From: Palsa-504 sp050011155
GTDB taxonomy: Bacteria > Actinomycetota > Actinomycetes > Streptosporangiales > Streptosporangiaceae
Direction: 5' to 3'
Length of the DNA: 64,000 nt
Assembly: GCA_050011155.1 (NCBI GenBank)
Contig: JBEKJP010000022.1
Location: 4,236 to 68,235 of the forward strand
Part shown: one piece after another, positions 8,824-17,222 of the stretch
How the letters are laid out: each line of letters begins with the position of its first letter
Numbering within the stretch: the first letter of the stretch is position 1
The notes under the pieces: model-generated
Told to the model about the DNA's origin: nothing
Database searches by the model: none
What the model saw: only the letters and a program-made list of their open reading frames with translations
Position numbers and translations under genes: made by a program

Positions 8824-9312
8824 TCAGTTCCGGCCTCCGTCGGTCTTCCCTCGGCTCTCGAACAGCGGGCCCAGCGCGACGGCGGCGGTGCGGGTAACTG
8901 GCCGGAGCTGATGCCTATATACAACCTCGGTGGTACGGGTGCTCGAGTGGCCTACCGCGTCCGCGATTTGCTCGATGGGCACGCCGGAATCGGACAGGAG
9001 CGAGACGAAGGTGTGGCGAAGCTCACGCGGTCCCCGATCCCGGCCGATGCCCGCTTCCTCGATGCGGATGCCGCCGAGCATACTCACGGCGACGTACGGC
9101 CACAGGCGTTCTCCCCTGGCTGGGTCCAGCCCGGCCAGGGCCTGCTCCAGGTTGAGCGACCTGGACGGCGGTCCCGGCATGCCGGGGGGCCCGGCAGCCA
9201 GGTCCGCCACGTTCCGCACCACGGGGTCGTTCACCTTCGCGTTCCGGCTGGCCTGGATCAGGATCATCCTGGCCAGCCTAACGCTCCTGATTGACGGACG
9301 CCTGCGCGTCAT
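8824..9312 (-). pseudogene. Remnant of a tyrosine-type site-specific integrase
   Basis: The frame retains pieces of a phage/ICE-type tyrosine recombinase. Part of the core-binding domain remains (ILIQASRNAKVNDPVVRNVADL). The LGGIRIEEA segment holds the first catalytic Arg. The C-terminal catalytic box follows: PRELRHTFVSLLSDSGVPIEQ, GHSSTRTTEVVYRHQL with the expected Arg, His and Tyr. Roughly 80-130 residues normally between GIRxEEA and PRELRHTF are gone, and the N-terminal arm-binding domain is absent, so the product cannot be a working recombinase. The deletion preserved the frame. It overlaps the permease stop by four bases. No tRNA or att duplication was recognised beside it. Confidence 0.85.
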
Positions 9313-10781
9313 GCCCCGGCCTGGGCTATCTCCTTCCGCACGCTGCGGCCGGCGAGGGCCCAGTAGGCTAGCGCGCCGACCACGATGCCGATGGCCCAGC
9401 TGAAGTCGCCGCCGTGCAGACCGGGGAAGTGATTGGAGAGGGGGCCGGTGTATGCCGGCTTGGCGAAGTCGGCGTTGAGCCACATGAGGGCGGCGGCCAT
9501 GCCGAGCACCTGGGCGATGATGGCAGGCCAGTGGACGCCGTCATGACGCCAGTAGAGGCCGTCGCGCGCGGACCGCAGTGACAACGAGTGATAGGTCCCG
9601 CCGCGCATCAGGTAGTCGGTGATCAAGATGCCGAACCAAGCCGACAGCCACACCACGACGTAGAGCAGGAACCCAGAGAAGTCGGCGTAGAAGTTCCCGT
9701 GGAACAAGATGATGCCGGTGACGACGGCGCAGACCACCGTGTCGATGATGACCGCGCCCCACCGCTTGACCGGCAGGCCCAGGGCCTGCAGCGTGACCCC
9801 GGAGGAGTACATGTTGATGGTGTCGATCGCGAGCAGCTGGAAGATGGCGAAGATGAGGAACGGGGTCACGAACCAGGCCGGGAAGGACTGCGGCACGCCG
9901 ATCTGCGCGATCCCCACTGACTTGGCCGTGATGGTATAGGCGAGGACGCCGAGGATCTCCAGGATGACTGACGGGATCGCGCCGCCCAGCGTCGCGGCCC
10001 AGAAGGTCCGGGACGGCGCGGTGTCGCGGGGCAGGTAGCGCGAGTAGTCGTTGCCGTTCACCGTCCAGCCCAGGCCACCGACGGAGATGAGCAGCACCAG
10101 CGCGGTGGTCCAGACCGCGAGGGAGGCTGGCTTGACGTGGAAAGCGGACAGGTGCAGCCGCTGGAAGGTGAATGCCGCCAGCACCGCGAAGAACACGATG
10201 AATACGTAGGCCAGGTAACGCAGGAACTTGCTGATCGTGGCGTGGCCGAGCAGCGGCGTGATCATCTGGAGCAGCGCGGCGAGGATGATCACCGCGATCT
10301 TGGCCGCCGCATCGAGCCTGATCCCGTGCAGGGAGAACAGCAAGATCACCGTGGCGACCACGAAGTAGATGCCCTCGATCTCGAAACCGACCTGGGTGAC
10401 CCAGTTGAACAAGGCCACCAGGCGGTTCCCGTTCTGGCCGAACGGCGCCCGGTTCACCATGAAAGCGGTGGTCCCCGCCTTCGGCCCCTGCAGGCTGGCC
10501 AGGCCGAGCAGCGCGTAGAGCAGGTTGCCCACCAAGATCGCGAGGATGGCCTGGAGCACGGTCAGGCCGAAGGTCATGATCAGGGTGCCGTAGAACAGGA
10601 ACTCCACGTTGAACACCGCGCCTGACCACAACCAGAACAGCCCCGACGGCCGCATCTTGCGCTCGGCGTCGGGAATCAGGTCGATCCCGCGTTTCTCTAT
10701 CTTGAATGCCGCGTATTCCTGCGGCAACTCCTCCAGTTGGCGCGATCTGGCATGTCTGCCCGTGACAATATCGCTACTCAC
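9309..10781 (-). CDS. NCS1-family purine/cytosine (nucleobase) permease
   Basis: Twelve-helix secondary transporter of the nucleobase-cation-symport-1 family, expected to import purines, cytosine, uracil, allantoin or a related compound with a cation; substrate cannot be read from the sequence. The 490-aa length fits. A polar N-terminus (FKIEKRGIDLIPDAERKMRPS) precedes alternating hydrophobic helices. Family landmarks include FNVEFLFYGT in helix 1, GPKAGTTAFMVNRAPFG, FNWVTQVGFEIEG, the SVGGLGWTVNGNDYSRYLP stretch and the late ITDYLMRGG. The GTG start has GGGGGG seven bases upstream. It is divergent from the TPR protein gene and shares its palindrome-bearing upstream region. Confidence 0.9.
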   Translation of the reverse strand: MSSDIVTGRHARSRQLEELPQEYAAFKIEKRGIDLIPDAERKMRPSGLFWLWSGAVFNVEFLFYGTLIMTFGLTVLQAILAILVGNLLYALLGLASLQGPKAGTTAFMVNRAPFGQNGNRLVALFNWVTQVGFEIEGIYFVVATVILLFSLHGIRLDAAAKIAVIILAALLQMITPLLGHATISKFLRYLAYVFIVFFAVLAAFTFQRLHLSAFHVKPASLAVWTTALVLLISVGGLGWTVNGNDYSRYLPRDTAPSRTFWAATLGGAIPSVILEILGVLAYTITAKSVGIAQIGVPQSFPAWFVTPFLIFAIFQLLAIDTINMYSSGVTLQALGLPVKRWGAVIIDTVVCAVVTGIILFHGNFYADFSGFLLYVVVWLSAWFGILITDYLMRGGTYHSLSLRSARDGLYWRHDGVHWPAIIAQVLGMAAALMWLNADFAKPAYTGPLSNHFPGLHGGDFSWAIGIVVGALAYWALAGRSVRKEIAQAGA

Positions 10782-11162
10782 GGTTTAACCCCCCCAGGGC
10801 TTAATACCGGGACACTGACGCCCGCGGCCTCGGTCGCTCATATTAAACATTTGCATCCGTACGACATGGGGTTAATAGCAAAAGTCGACTTTTCAATTGC
10901 CTGAGAACCGGGACGCAGGCAGGCCAGCGGCAAGCAACGCGGCCGGAATACTTAAGTCCCTGATGTTCGCAGGAGCTGGGACGACGTCGGCGTCTAGCAT
11001 AAGTCGACCATCAGCACTAGGGTCTTTAGTCCCGAAAACCAGCTTAATCACAGATCGGCGCATCACGGCAGGCGGTGATGTCGCGCCGGATTCATCAGGC
11101 CGGCGGAAGGAAGGCACCCCCGTTTCGCAAATAAGGACCGGGCAGGCCGTTTGGGAGCTAAC
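10782..11162. promoter_or_regulatory. A+T-rich divergent regulatory region with perfect palindrome
   Basis: This 381-bp gap between the permease and TPR genes is much richer in A+T than its surroundings, especially 10835-10900. It contains the perfect 14-bp palindrome AAAAGTCGACTTTT at 10880-10893. Its core AAGTCGAC recurs at 11001-11008, about 119 bp away. This is typical of an operator controlling divergent promoters, but no -35/-10 pair is unambiguous. GGGAG precedes the TPR ATG at 11163. Confidence 0.6.
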
Positions 11163-13739
11163 ATGAGCGTCTTGCGGGTTACCGGGACGGGCGGCAATGA
11201 CGGCTGCGCCCGGCCGCCTGACATCGCGGGGAGGGATGTCACCGTGGTCATGGGACAGCGCGCGGAAACGCCGCCTCAGTCGCCGGCGCTGCTGTCGGGA
11301 ATCGTTCCGCCGCTCGCGGACTCGTACTGTCAGCGCCCGGAAACCGGTCCTGACTTGCGCTCCGGTCTGCGGCTCGGCGAGATCGTCGTGCTGACGCAGG
11401 GCGAGAAGACGGTCGCCGCCCCGGCCGGTCAGGGCGGGACCGGCACGACCCAGTTGGCCGCGGAGTTCGCGCACGCCGTGTGGAGCAGCCAGACAGTAGA
11501 TTTGCTGGCCTGGGTGACCGCTACCGGCCGCGATGCGATCATCTCCGGCTTCGCTCACGCAGCGGACTCGGTGGGCGTCGCCGTGCCGGAAGATGACGCT
11601 GCGACGGCTGCGGCTCGCTTCGTCACCTGGCTGGCACACACCGAGCGCCCGTGGGTCCTGATCCTGGACCACCTGACCGCGGCGCACGACCTCGAGGACC
11701 TGTGGCCATCCGGGCCGGCCGGCCGGGTCGTCGTCACGACGCAGCTGACCGAGTCCGCGCTGCGCCAGACGGCCGCTGGCCACCGCCTGGGGGTCCGGAT
11801 CATACCGGTCAGCGGGTTCAGCCGCCGGGAAGCCGTATCCTATCTGGCCGGCTGGCTCACGGCCGACCAGCAGGCCGAGGCCATCGACCTGGCCGAGGAC
11901 CTGGATGACCTGCCGCTCGGACTCGCTCAGGCGGCCGCCGTGATGAGCATCACCGGGCTTGGCTGCCGCGAGTACCGAACGCTGCTGGCCGAACGCCGAA
12001 GGCACGTGCCCGTCGTACCCGGCGTGTCCGCGGCGGTGCTGGCCACCACGTCGCTAGCCGCCGAATGCGCGGACCGGGAGCGGCCGCAGGACATGGCCTG
12101 GCCCGCCCTCGCGCTCGCCGCCATGCTCGATCCGCACGGGATCCCAGAGGCGGTGCTGACCAGCCCGGCCGCGTGCGGCTACATCACCGGCCAGCCAGGC
12201 GCCGGGGACGGCGCCGATCAGCAGATGGCCCGGGCCGCTATCAGCGCCCTGGCCGCGGTCGACCTGGTCAGCGTCGACCCGGAGAGCCTGGTCCGCACGG
12301 TGCGCATGCACCCGGGCGTCCATGCGGCCGTACGCGCCCTGGTGTCACCCAAGGCCTCCGGGCAGGTGGTCCTGGCCGCAGCCGACGCGCTGATGCAGGC
12401 ATGGCCGGAGGGCGGCCGCCGACGCACACAGCTTGACCAGGCCCTCCGCGACTGCGCGATCGCTCTCGGCGCGGCCGCCGAGACCCTGGCGCAGAGTACG
12501 GCGACCACGACGGACCCGCAGCAGGAACCCGCCGGCCCGGTGAACCCGCTATGGCAGCCCGAGGCCCATCCGCTGCTGTTCCGCCACGGCCTGAGCCTGG
12601 AAGACAGCGGCCTGACCAGCTCGGCGATCAGCTACTGGCAGCGGCTGGTCGCGACCAGTACCCGGCTGCTCGGGTCCGGGCACGCCAGCACGGCCGCCGC
12701 CAGGGACAGGCTCGCCGCCACGTACGAATTGGCGGGCCGTTCCACCGAGGCGATCACGATGTTCCAGAACGCGCTGGCCGACCGGGAACGGACCCAGGGC
12801 TCCGAAGCGGAGACGATCGCCGCCCGCAGCCGTCTCGCGCACGCCTACGTCAGCGCGGGGCAGGCCGCCGCGGCCATCACGCTGTACGACCAGGCAGCAG
12901 AAGATTCGAGCCGCCAGCTCGGGGCCGGGCACCTGACCACCCTGACCATGCGGGCCAGTCTGGCCGACGCTTACCAGGCCAGCGGACGCGGCCGGGAGGC
13001 GACGGCCACCTACGCCTCGCTGGTGGCCGACGCGGAGCGGATGCTCGGCGCCGGGCACACCGTCACGCTGGCCGCCCGGGCCGGCCTGGCCGACGCCTAC
13101 CTGGCCAGCGGGAAAGACAAGAAAGGGATCGAGCAGTACAAGCGCATGCTGACCGACCAGGAGGCGGTCCGCGGGCACGACCACCCGGACACGATCAGGG
13201 CCAGCGCCGACCTCGCCTCCGCGCTGCGGCGCAGCGGACGGTGGCAAGAGGCAATCACCCAGTACGAGCAGGTGCTGGCCGACCGGGAGCGGACGGTAGG
13301 CCCCGACCACCCGGATACGATCGCGGCCCGGGCCAACCTCGCCTTCGGCTATCGCAGCGCCGGGCGGCTGCGCGAAGCCATCCCCGGCTACGAGCAGACG
13401 CTGGCCGCCCGGCAGCGGGTATCCGGAACCGACCACGCGGACACCCGGACCGCCCGCTCCAACCTGGCTGGCGCGTACCTGCAGGCCGGGCGGCCCGCTG
13501 ACGCCATCACGCACTACGAGCGGGCGCTGGCCGACTGCGAGCACATCCTGGGGCCCGGCGAACTGGAGACGCTGACCGCACGCTCCGGCCTCGCCGCGGC
13601 ACAGTACGCGGACGGCCGCCTGGTGGAGGCGATCGCGCAGCTCAAGCGCACCCTGGCCGACAGTGAAAGGTATCTCGGCCATGACCACCCGTTTACCAGG
13701 ACCGTGCGGGGCAACCTCGCCGCCGTCGGCGAGACCTGA
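11163..13739 (+). CDS. NB-ARC-like/TPR repeat protein with degenerate P-loop
   Basis: An 858-aa protein built like actinomycete STAND-type proteins. A short N-terminus is followed by an NB-ARC-like region (about 70-440) and TPR repeats to the C-terminus. The P-loop reads GQGGTGTTQLA: the invariant Lys of GGxGKT is Thr95 (ACG, one base from AAG). The Walker B-like strand is WVLILDH, the RNBS-B Arg is replaced (VVTTQLTES), while DLPLGLAQAA (GLPL) and MHPGVHAAV remain. Nine 42-residue tetratricopeptide units follow, with linkers such as VGPDHPDT and LGAGHTVT. Such proteins usually act as NTP-switched scaffolds; this one may be a non-hydrolysing scaffold. ATG 11163 has a GGGAG ribosome site. Confidence 0.85.
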   Translation: MSVLRVTGTGGNDGCARPPDIAGRDVTVVMGQRAETPPQSPALLSGIVPPLADSYCQRPETGPDLRSGLRLGEIVVLTQGEKTVAAPAGQGGTGTTQLAAEFAHAVWSSQTVDLLAWVTATGRDAIISGFAHAADSVGVAVPEDDAATAAARFVTWLAHTERPWVLILDHLTAAHDLEDLWPSGPAGRVVVTTQLTESALRQTAAGHRLGVRIIPVSGFSRREAVSYLAGWLTADQQAEAIDLAEDLDDLPLGLAQAAAVMSITGLGCREYRTLLAERRRHVPVVPGVSAAVLATTSLAAECADRERPQDMAWPALALAAMLDPHGIPEAVLTSPAACGYITGQPGAGDGADQQMARAAISALAAVDLVSVDPESLVRTVRMHPGVHAAVRALVSPKASGQVVLAAADALMQAWPEGGRRRTQLDQALRDCAIALGAAAETLAQSTATTTDPQQEPAGPVNPLWQPEAHPLLFRHGLSLEDSGLTSSAISYWQRLVATSTRLLGSGHASTAAARDRLAATYELAGRSTEAITMFQNALADRERTQGSEAETIAARSRLAHAYVSAGQAAAAITLYDQAAEDSSRQLGAGHLTTLTMRASLADAYQASGRGREATATYASLVADAERMLGAGHTVTLAARAGLADAYLASGKDKKGIEQYKRMLTDQEAVRGHDHPDTIRASADLASALRRSGRWQEAITQYEQVLADRERTVGPDHPDTIAARANLAFGYRSAGRLREAIPGYEQTLAARQRVSGTDHADTRTARSNLAGAYLQAGRPADAITHYERALADCEHILGPGELETLTARSGLAAAQYADGRLVEAIAQLKRTLADSERYLGHDHPFTRTVRGNLAAVGET

Positions 13740-13753
13740 CGGCAACGCTGGGG

Positions 13754-14167
13754 TCAGGCCTGGCTTTCCGCCACCTCGCGGCCGAACTTCTCGCGGACCC
13801 AGGCGACGATCTCGGTGGTGGGCGCGCCCGGGGTGAAGATCCTGGCCACGCCCATCCGGGTCAGCTCAGTGATGTCCTCGTCCGGGATGATGCCGCCGCC
13901 GAATACCACGATGTCGGCGGCGTCCCGCTCCTTGAGCAGTTCGATCACCCGGGCGAAGAGCGTCATGTGCGCGCCGGAGAGAATGGAGAGCCCGACCGCG
14001 TCCACGTCTTCCTGGATGGCGGCCGCGACGATCTGCTCGGGCGTCTGGTGCAGGCCCGTGTAGATGACCTCTACGCCGGCGTCGCGCAGCGCGCGGGCCA
14101 CCACCTTCGCCCCGCGGTCGTGGCCGTCGAGCCCGGCCTTCGCGACGATCACCCGGATCTTGCCCAT
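13754..14167 (-). CDS. Cobalamin-binding mutase small subunit, IcmB-like
   Basis: A 137-aa stand-alone B12-binding domain of the acyl-CoA mutase family. It has DGHDRG (residues 14-19, His16 being the lower axial cobalt ligand), the GLSILSGAH segment and the FGGGIIPDEDI loop. This matches the small subunit of isobutyryl-CoA mutase (IcmB), which pairs with a separately encoded large subunit to rearrange isobutyryl- and n-butyryl-CoA. It could instead be a B12 domain serving another mutase. No large subunit or G-protein chaperone gene is in the window. It converges on the TPR gene with 14 nt between stops. Confidence 0.88.
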   Translation of the reverse strand: MGKIRVIVAKAGLDGHDRGAKVVARALRDAGVEVIYTGLHQTPEQIVAAAIQEDVDAVGLSILSGAHMTLFARVIELLKERDAADIVVFGGGIIPDEDITELTRMGVARIFTPGAPTTEIVAWVREKFGREVAESQA

Positions 14168-14248
14168 GACAGCAAGCCTAGCTGGCGCGTCCGGCCAGAT
14201 GACGGCCAGGCTGGCCCGGGGCCGGCGATCGGGCCGGGTCCGGGTGGC

Positions 14249-15769
14249 TCAGTCGACGCAGGGGATGCCGTTCTTGGCGTTGACCGCCCCGCCCTGGACC
14301 CCGGTGGTGGGGATGCCGGCCGACCCGCTCGCGGAGGAGGATGGCGTGGCCCCGGGCACCGCGGCGTTGCCGCCCAGCATGACCTGGACGTGGCCGGCCG
14401 CTACCTCGGTGCTCGCCGTCGCGCTGACGCCGAACAGCTTGGCGATCTGGCCGGCGCTGGTGGCGGAGCCCGTGCCGTAGAGCACCTGGGTCGCGGCCAG
14501 CGCGTCGGTGTTGCCCACCAGGCCGGCCGTGAACCCGTCCTTGACCAGGGCTTGCGAGACCTGGCCGGCCAGACCAGGGGTGCCGCCGCCGTTGTACACA
14601 TCCACCGTGGTCTTGGCCGCCTGGGCCGGGTTGATCGAAGGCGTGCTGGCGGCCTTCGGCTCGGCCGAGCCGGAGGCGGCGGGCGCCGGGTAGAAGGCCT
14701 CCTGGGTGATCTTCTGGATAGCGCCGGGATCGACCTGGTTGGCGGACTGCCCGTCGATGGTCGCGTAGCCCAGGATCGGGTACGTGTGGAAGGTCAGGTT
14801 GCCGCTGTTCAGGCTGCGCATCTGAGTAGCGAAGTCGAGCAGGTCCCAGCCGGAATCGGTGATCACGTACTGCCTGGCCACCGAGAGCAGCGAGTTGATC
14901 TTGCCCAGGTCGCTGAGCACGCCATCGGTGCGCAGCTGCTGCATCACCGAGTCCAGGAACGCCTGCTGCCGGTGGGTGCGGTCTAGGTCGCCGTTGACCA
15001 GGCCGTGCCGCTGGCGGACGAAGGCCAGCGCCATCTTCGCGTCCAGGTGCTGGTAGCCGGCCTTCTTGGCGTAGAAGCCCGAGTAGGTGTCCAGCGGGAC
15101 CGGGTTCCGCAGGCAGACCTCCACGCCGCCGAGCACCTTGGCCAGCTCGTAGAAACCGTCCAGGTTGACCTCGGCGAAGTGGTCGATGCGCACCCCGGTG
15201 AACATTTCCACGGTGTCCACCGCGGCCGCGCGGCCCGCCTCGTTGCCCTGGAAGGCGATCTGGTTCCTGGGCATCTTGGGGTCCTGCTGGTAGAGCTGGG
15301 ACTCCTTTTCCGCCAGGGCGTCCCCGTAGGCCTGGTCGATCTTGCCCTGGGTCTGCCCGTCGTAGGTCTGGGGGAAGTTGACCCAGTCGTCGCGCGGGAT
15401 GGAGAAGGCGGTCGCCTTCTTGCCGCCAGCCGGGATATGGATCAGGATCAGCGTGTTGGTGGCGTTCCCGCCGACTCCGTTCTCGACGCCCTGCCTGCTC
15501 CCGGCGTGCAGGGCGTTGAGGATGTCGTTCGGCAGGATGTTGCCGTTCCAGTCGGTCCGGCTCTCCAAGCCCATGAGCAGGATGTTCTGCGCGCCGATGG
15601 AGGGTCCGCTGTTGATCGCGTGCGAGCCGCCGATGCTGCTCACGTCGCTGACGAAGAAGTAGGAAAAGCCGCTCACGGCCAACACCAGAGCCGCTGCTAC
15701 GCAGCTCAGGGCATATCCGGCTTTTCCGGCGACCCCCCACGTCGAGGCCGGAAAACCAGGCCTAACCAT
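14249..15769 (-). CDS. LytR-CpsA-Psr (LCP) family glycopolymer transferase
   Basis: Membrane-anchored LCP protein, a family that transfers lipid-linked glycopolymers (arabinogalactan, teichoic-type polymers) onto peptidoglycan outside the cell. The 506-aa product has a short cytosolic N-terminus and one membrane helix (about residues 16-40). The LCP catalytic core follows: NILLMGLESR, TLILIHIPAGGKKATAFSIPRDDWV with the conserved Arg-Asp pair, the DGFYELAKVLGGVEVCL segment and MALAFVRQRHGL. A C-terminal LytR_C-type domain (TVDVYNGGGTPGLAGQVSQAL) comes after a Ser/Ala linker. It is divergently transcribed from the DUF6542 gene. Confidence 0.93.
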   Translation of the reverse strand: MVRPGFPASTWGVAGKAGYALSCVAAALVLAVSGFSYFFVSDVSSIGGSHAINSGPSIGAQNILLMGLESRTDWNGNILPNDILNALHAGSRQGVENGVGGNATNTLILIHIPAGGKKATAFSIPRDDWVNFPQTYDGQTQGKIDQAYGDALAEKESQLYQQDPKMPRNQIAFQGNEAGRAAAVDTVEMFTGVRIDHFAEVNLDGFYELAKVLGGVEVCLRNPVPLDTYSGFYAKKAGYQHLDAKMALAFVRQRHGLVNGDLDRTHRQQAFLDSVMQQLRTDGVLSDLGKINSLLSVARQYVITDSGWDLLDFATQMRSLNSGNLTFHTYPILGYATIDGQSANQVDPGAIQKITQEAFYPAPAASGSAEPKAASTPSINPAQAAKTTVDVYNGGGTPGLAGQVSQALVKDGFTAGLVGNTDALAATQVLYGTGSATSAGQIAKLFGVSATASTEVAAGHVQVMLGGNAAVPGATPSSSASGSAGIPTTGVQGGAVNAKNGIPCVD

Positions 15770-15872
15770 GGCATCGTTCCTCAGCAGTCCCGCCCTGAAC
15801 CCGTAATCGTCCGACGAAGCCTACCTTCACGCCCCCGCTACCATGGCGCAACGGCTAACATCCGAAGCACAC

Positions 15873-17222
15873 ATGACCGATCCCCCCCGGCGCGAACCGC
15901 GCCCGAGCAGGCCGTACGGCGGCGAGCCTGGAGCCAGGCCGCGCGACCGCGATGACGGCCTTCCCCGGGCCCCCGGGCCCGGATCCGGTGCCCGGACGCC
16001 CCGGCGCGATCCCGGTCAGGGAGCCGGCAGCCCAGGGGCTGGAGGCCAATGGACTGGTGGCCAGGCGGGCCGGGGATGGGGCGATTCCCGCGGGCCGGAT
16101 GCCCGGGTACGTAACCCTGGCGTGGGCGGCCGCGAGCCGCGGATCGACCCGTCGACCCGGCGGCTGCCGGCTCAGCCCGAGACGCCCCGTACTCAGCCCG
16201 CCAGGTCCCCGTCAGCCGGGAGGCGGCAGGCCGCGGGCCAGCTGGGGGTGCGGCAGGCCGCGGTGGAGACCGGCGGCCGACGAGATGGCGTCGACCGTGG
16301 CGGCGGCCGTGACGACACCGGGGTGCGCGCTGCGCGCGGCCGGACCGGGCGCAATGCCCGGCGTTCGCCGGGCCCGGGCCGGTGGGGCACGCTGCAGGGC
16401 GGCCTCGGCGTCTGCATCATCGTCTCGAGCGCGGCCGTCGGCACCATCGCCACCATGGTGTCCAGGAGCACGCCCGGCCTCCTGCTCGCGATCTTCGTCA
16501 TCGCGGGCACGGTGGCCGCCGCGCTGGCTGTCCGGCCCAGCGCGGGCCGGACCATCATTCCCGTCCCGGCGCTGGCCTACGTGGTGGCCGCGCTGATCAG
16601 CGGCGTGGTCTTCAACCGGTCGGCGGCGACATCGAAGGCCGCGCTGGCCATCGGCGCGGCCCAGTGGATCGCCGACGGCTTCTTCGCGATGATCCTCGCC
16701 ACGGTGCTTGCCATCGTGATTACCGTCGCCCGGTGGTTTCTCTGGCGTCGCCGCCGCCCGGTCGCACGTGACCGGGGCCTGGCCGTACCGGCGGTCACGC
16801 CGACGCGGTCCGGCCTGAGCCAGGTAACCCCGGTGGGCGCGATGGCTCCCGCGGGCACCGGTCCGGTAGCGGCGGGGCCGGCCGGCGTTCCAGAACACGG
16901 GGGCGTTCACGGATCCGGGGGTGTCCCCAGGCCAGGCAGCGCGCCGGGGCCGGGAACCGCCCCCAGGCCGGGCAACGCGCCGGGGCGAGGCGTCCCTCGG
17001 GGACCGGGCGGCGCGGCCAGACCAGGCGGCGCCGGGGACTGGAACGAGGCGGATCCGCGCGAAGGCGGCCCGTCCGGTCCACGGGCCCGGCCACGCCCGG
17101 GTTCCGGGCCTTATTTACCCGACCCGTACGAACCGGGCAAAAGGCCGCCGGACCCTATTCACCAGACCGGACTCGGCCTTACAACTTCTCCAGCGGGGCG
17201 TAGCGCAGGACCAGGTGCTTGA
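15873..17222 (+). CDS. DUF6542 membrane protein with long disordered arms
   Basis: A 449-aa protein of unknown role. A Pro/Gly/Arg-rich N-terminal arm (about residues 1-165) is followed by a compact block of four hydrophobic helices (about 175-295; GTLQGGLGVCIIVSSAAVGTI, GLLLAIFVIAGTVAAALAV, PVPALAYVVAALISG, FFAMILATVLAIVITVARW), then a second Gly/Pro-rich arm. This arrangement matches actinomycete DUF6542 proteins, which lie near pcrA and LCP genes in related genomes. Start choice is uncertain: an ATG at 15843 is also in frame and neither has a strong ribosome site. The 3' end overlaps the pcrA 3' end by 44 nt in antisense orientation. Confidence 0.7.
   Translation: MTDPPRREPRPSRPYGGEPGARPRDRDDGLPRAPGPGSGARTPRRDPGQGAGSPGAGGQWTGGQAGRGWGDSRGPDARVRNPGVGGREPRIDPSTRRLPAQPETPRTQPARSPSAGRRQAAGQLGVRQAAVETGGRRDGVDRGGGRDDTGVRAARGRTGRNARRSPGPGRWGTLQGGLGVCIIVSSAAVGTIATMVSRSTPGLLLAIFVIAGTVAAALAVRPSAGRTIIPVPALAYVVAALISGVVFNRSAATSKAALAIGAAQWIADGFFAMILATVLAIVITVARWFLWRRRRPVARDRGLAVPAVTPTRSGLSQVTPVGAMAPAGTGPVAAGPAGVPEHGGVHGSGGVPRPGSAPGPGTAPRPGNAPGRGVPRGPGGAARPGGAGDWNEADPREGGPSGPRARPRPGSGPYLPDPYEPGKRPPDPIHQTGLGLTTSPAGRSAGPGA

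Noticed and set aside
8740..9320. tRNA gene as integration site of the integrase remnant
   Set aside because: No cloverleaf or TTCGA-type T-loop pattern could be recognised in the flanks.
13740..14250. Cobalamin riboswitch near the B12-domain gene
   Set aside because: The upstream gap is only about 80 nt and shows no B12-box-like conserved elements.
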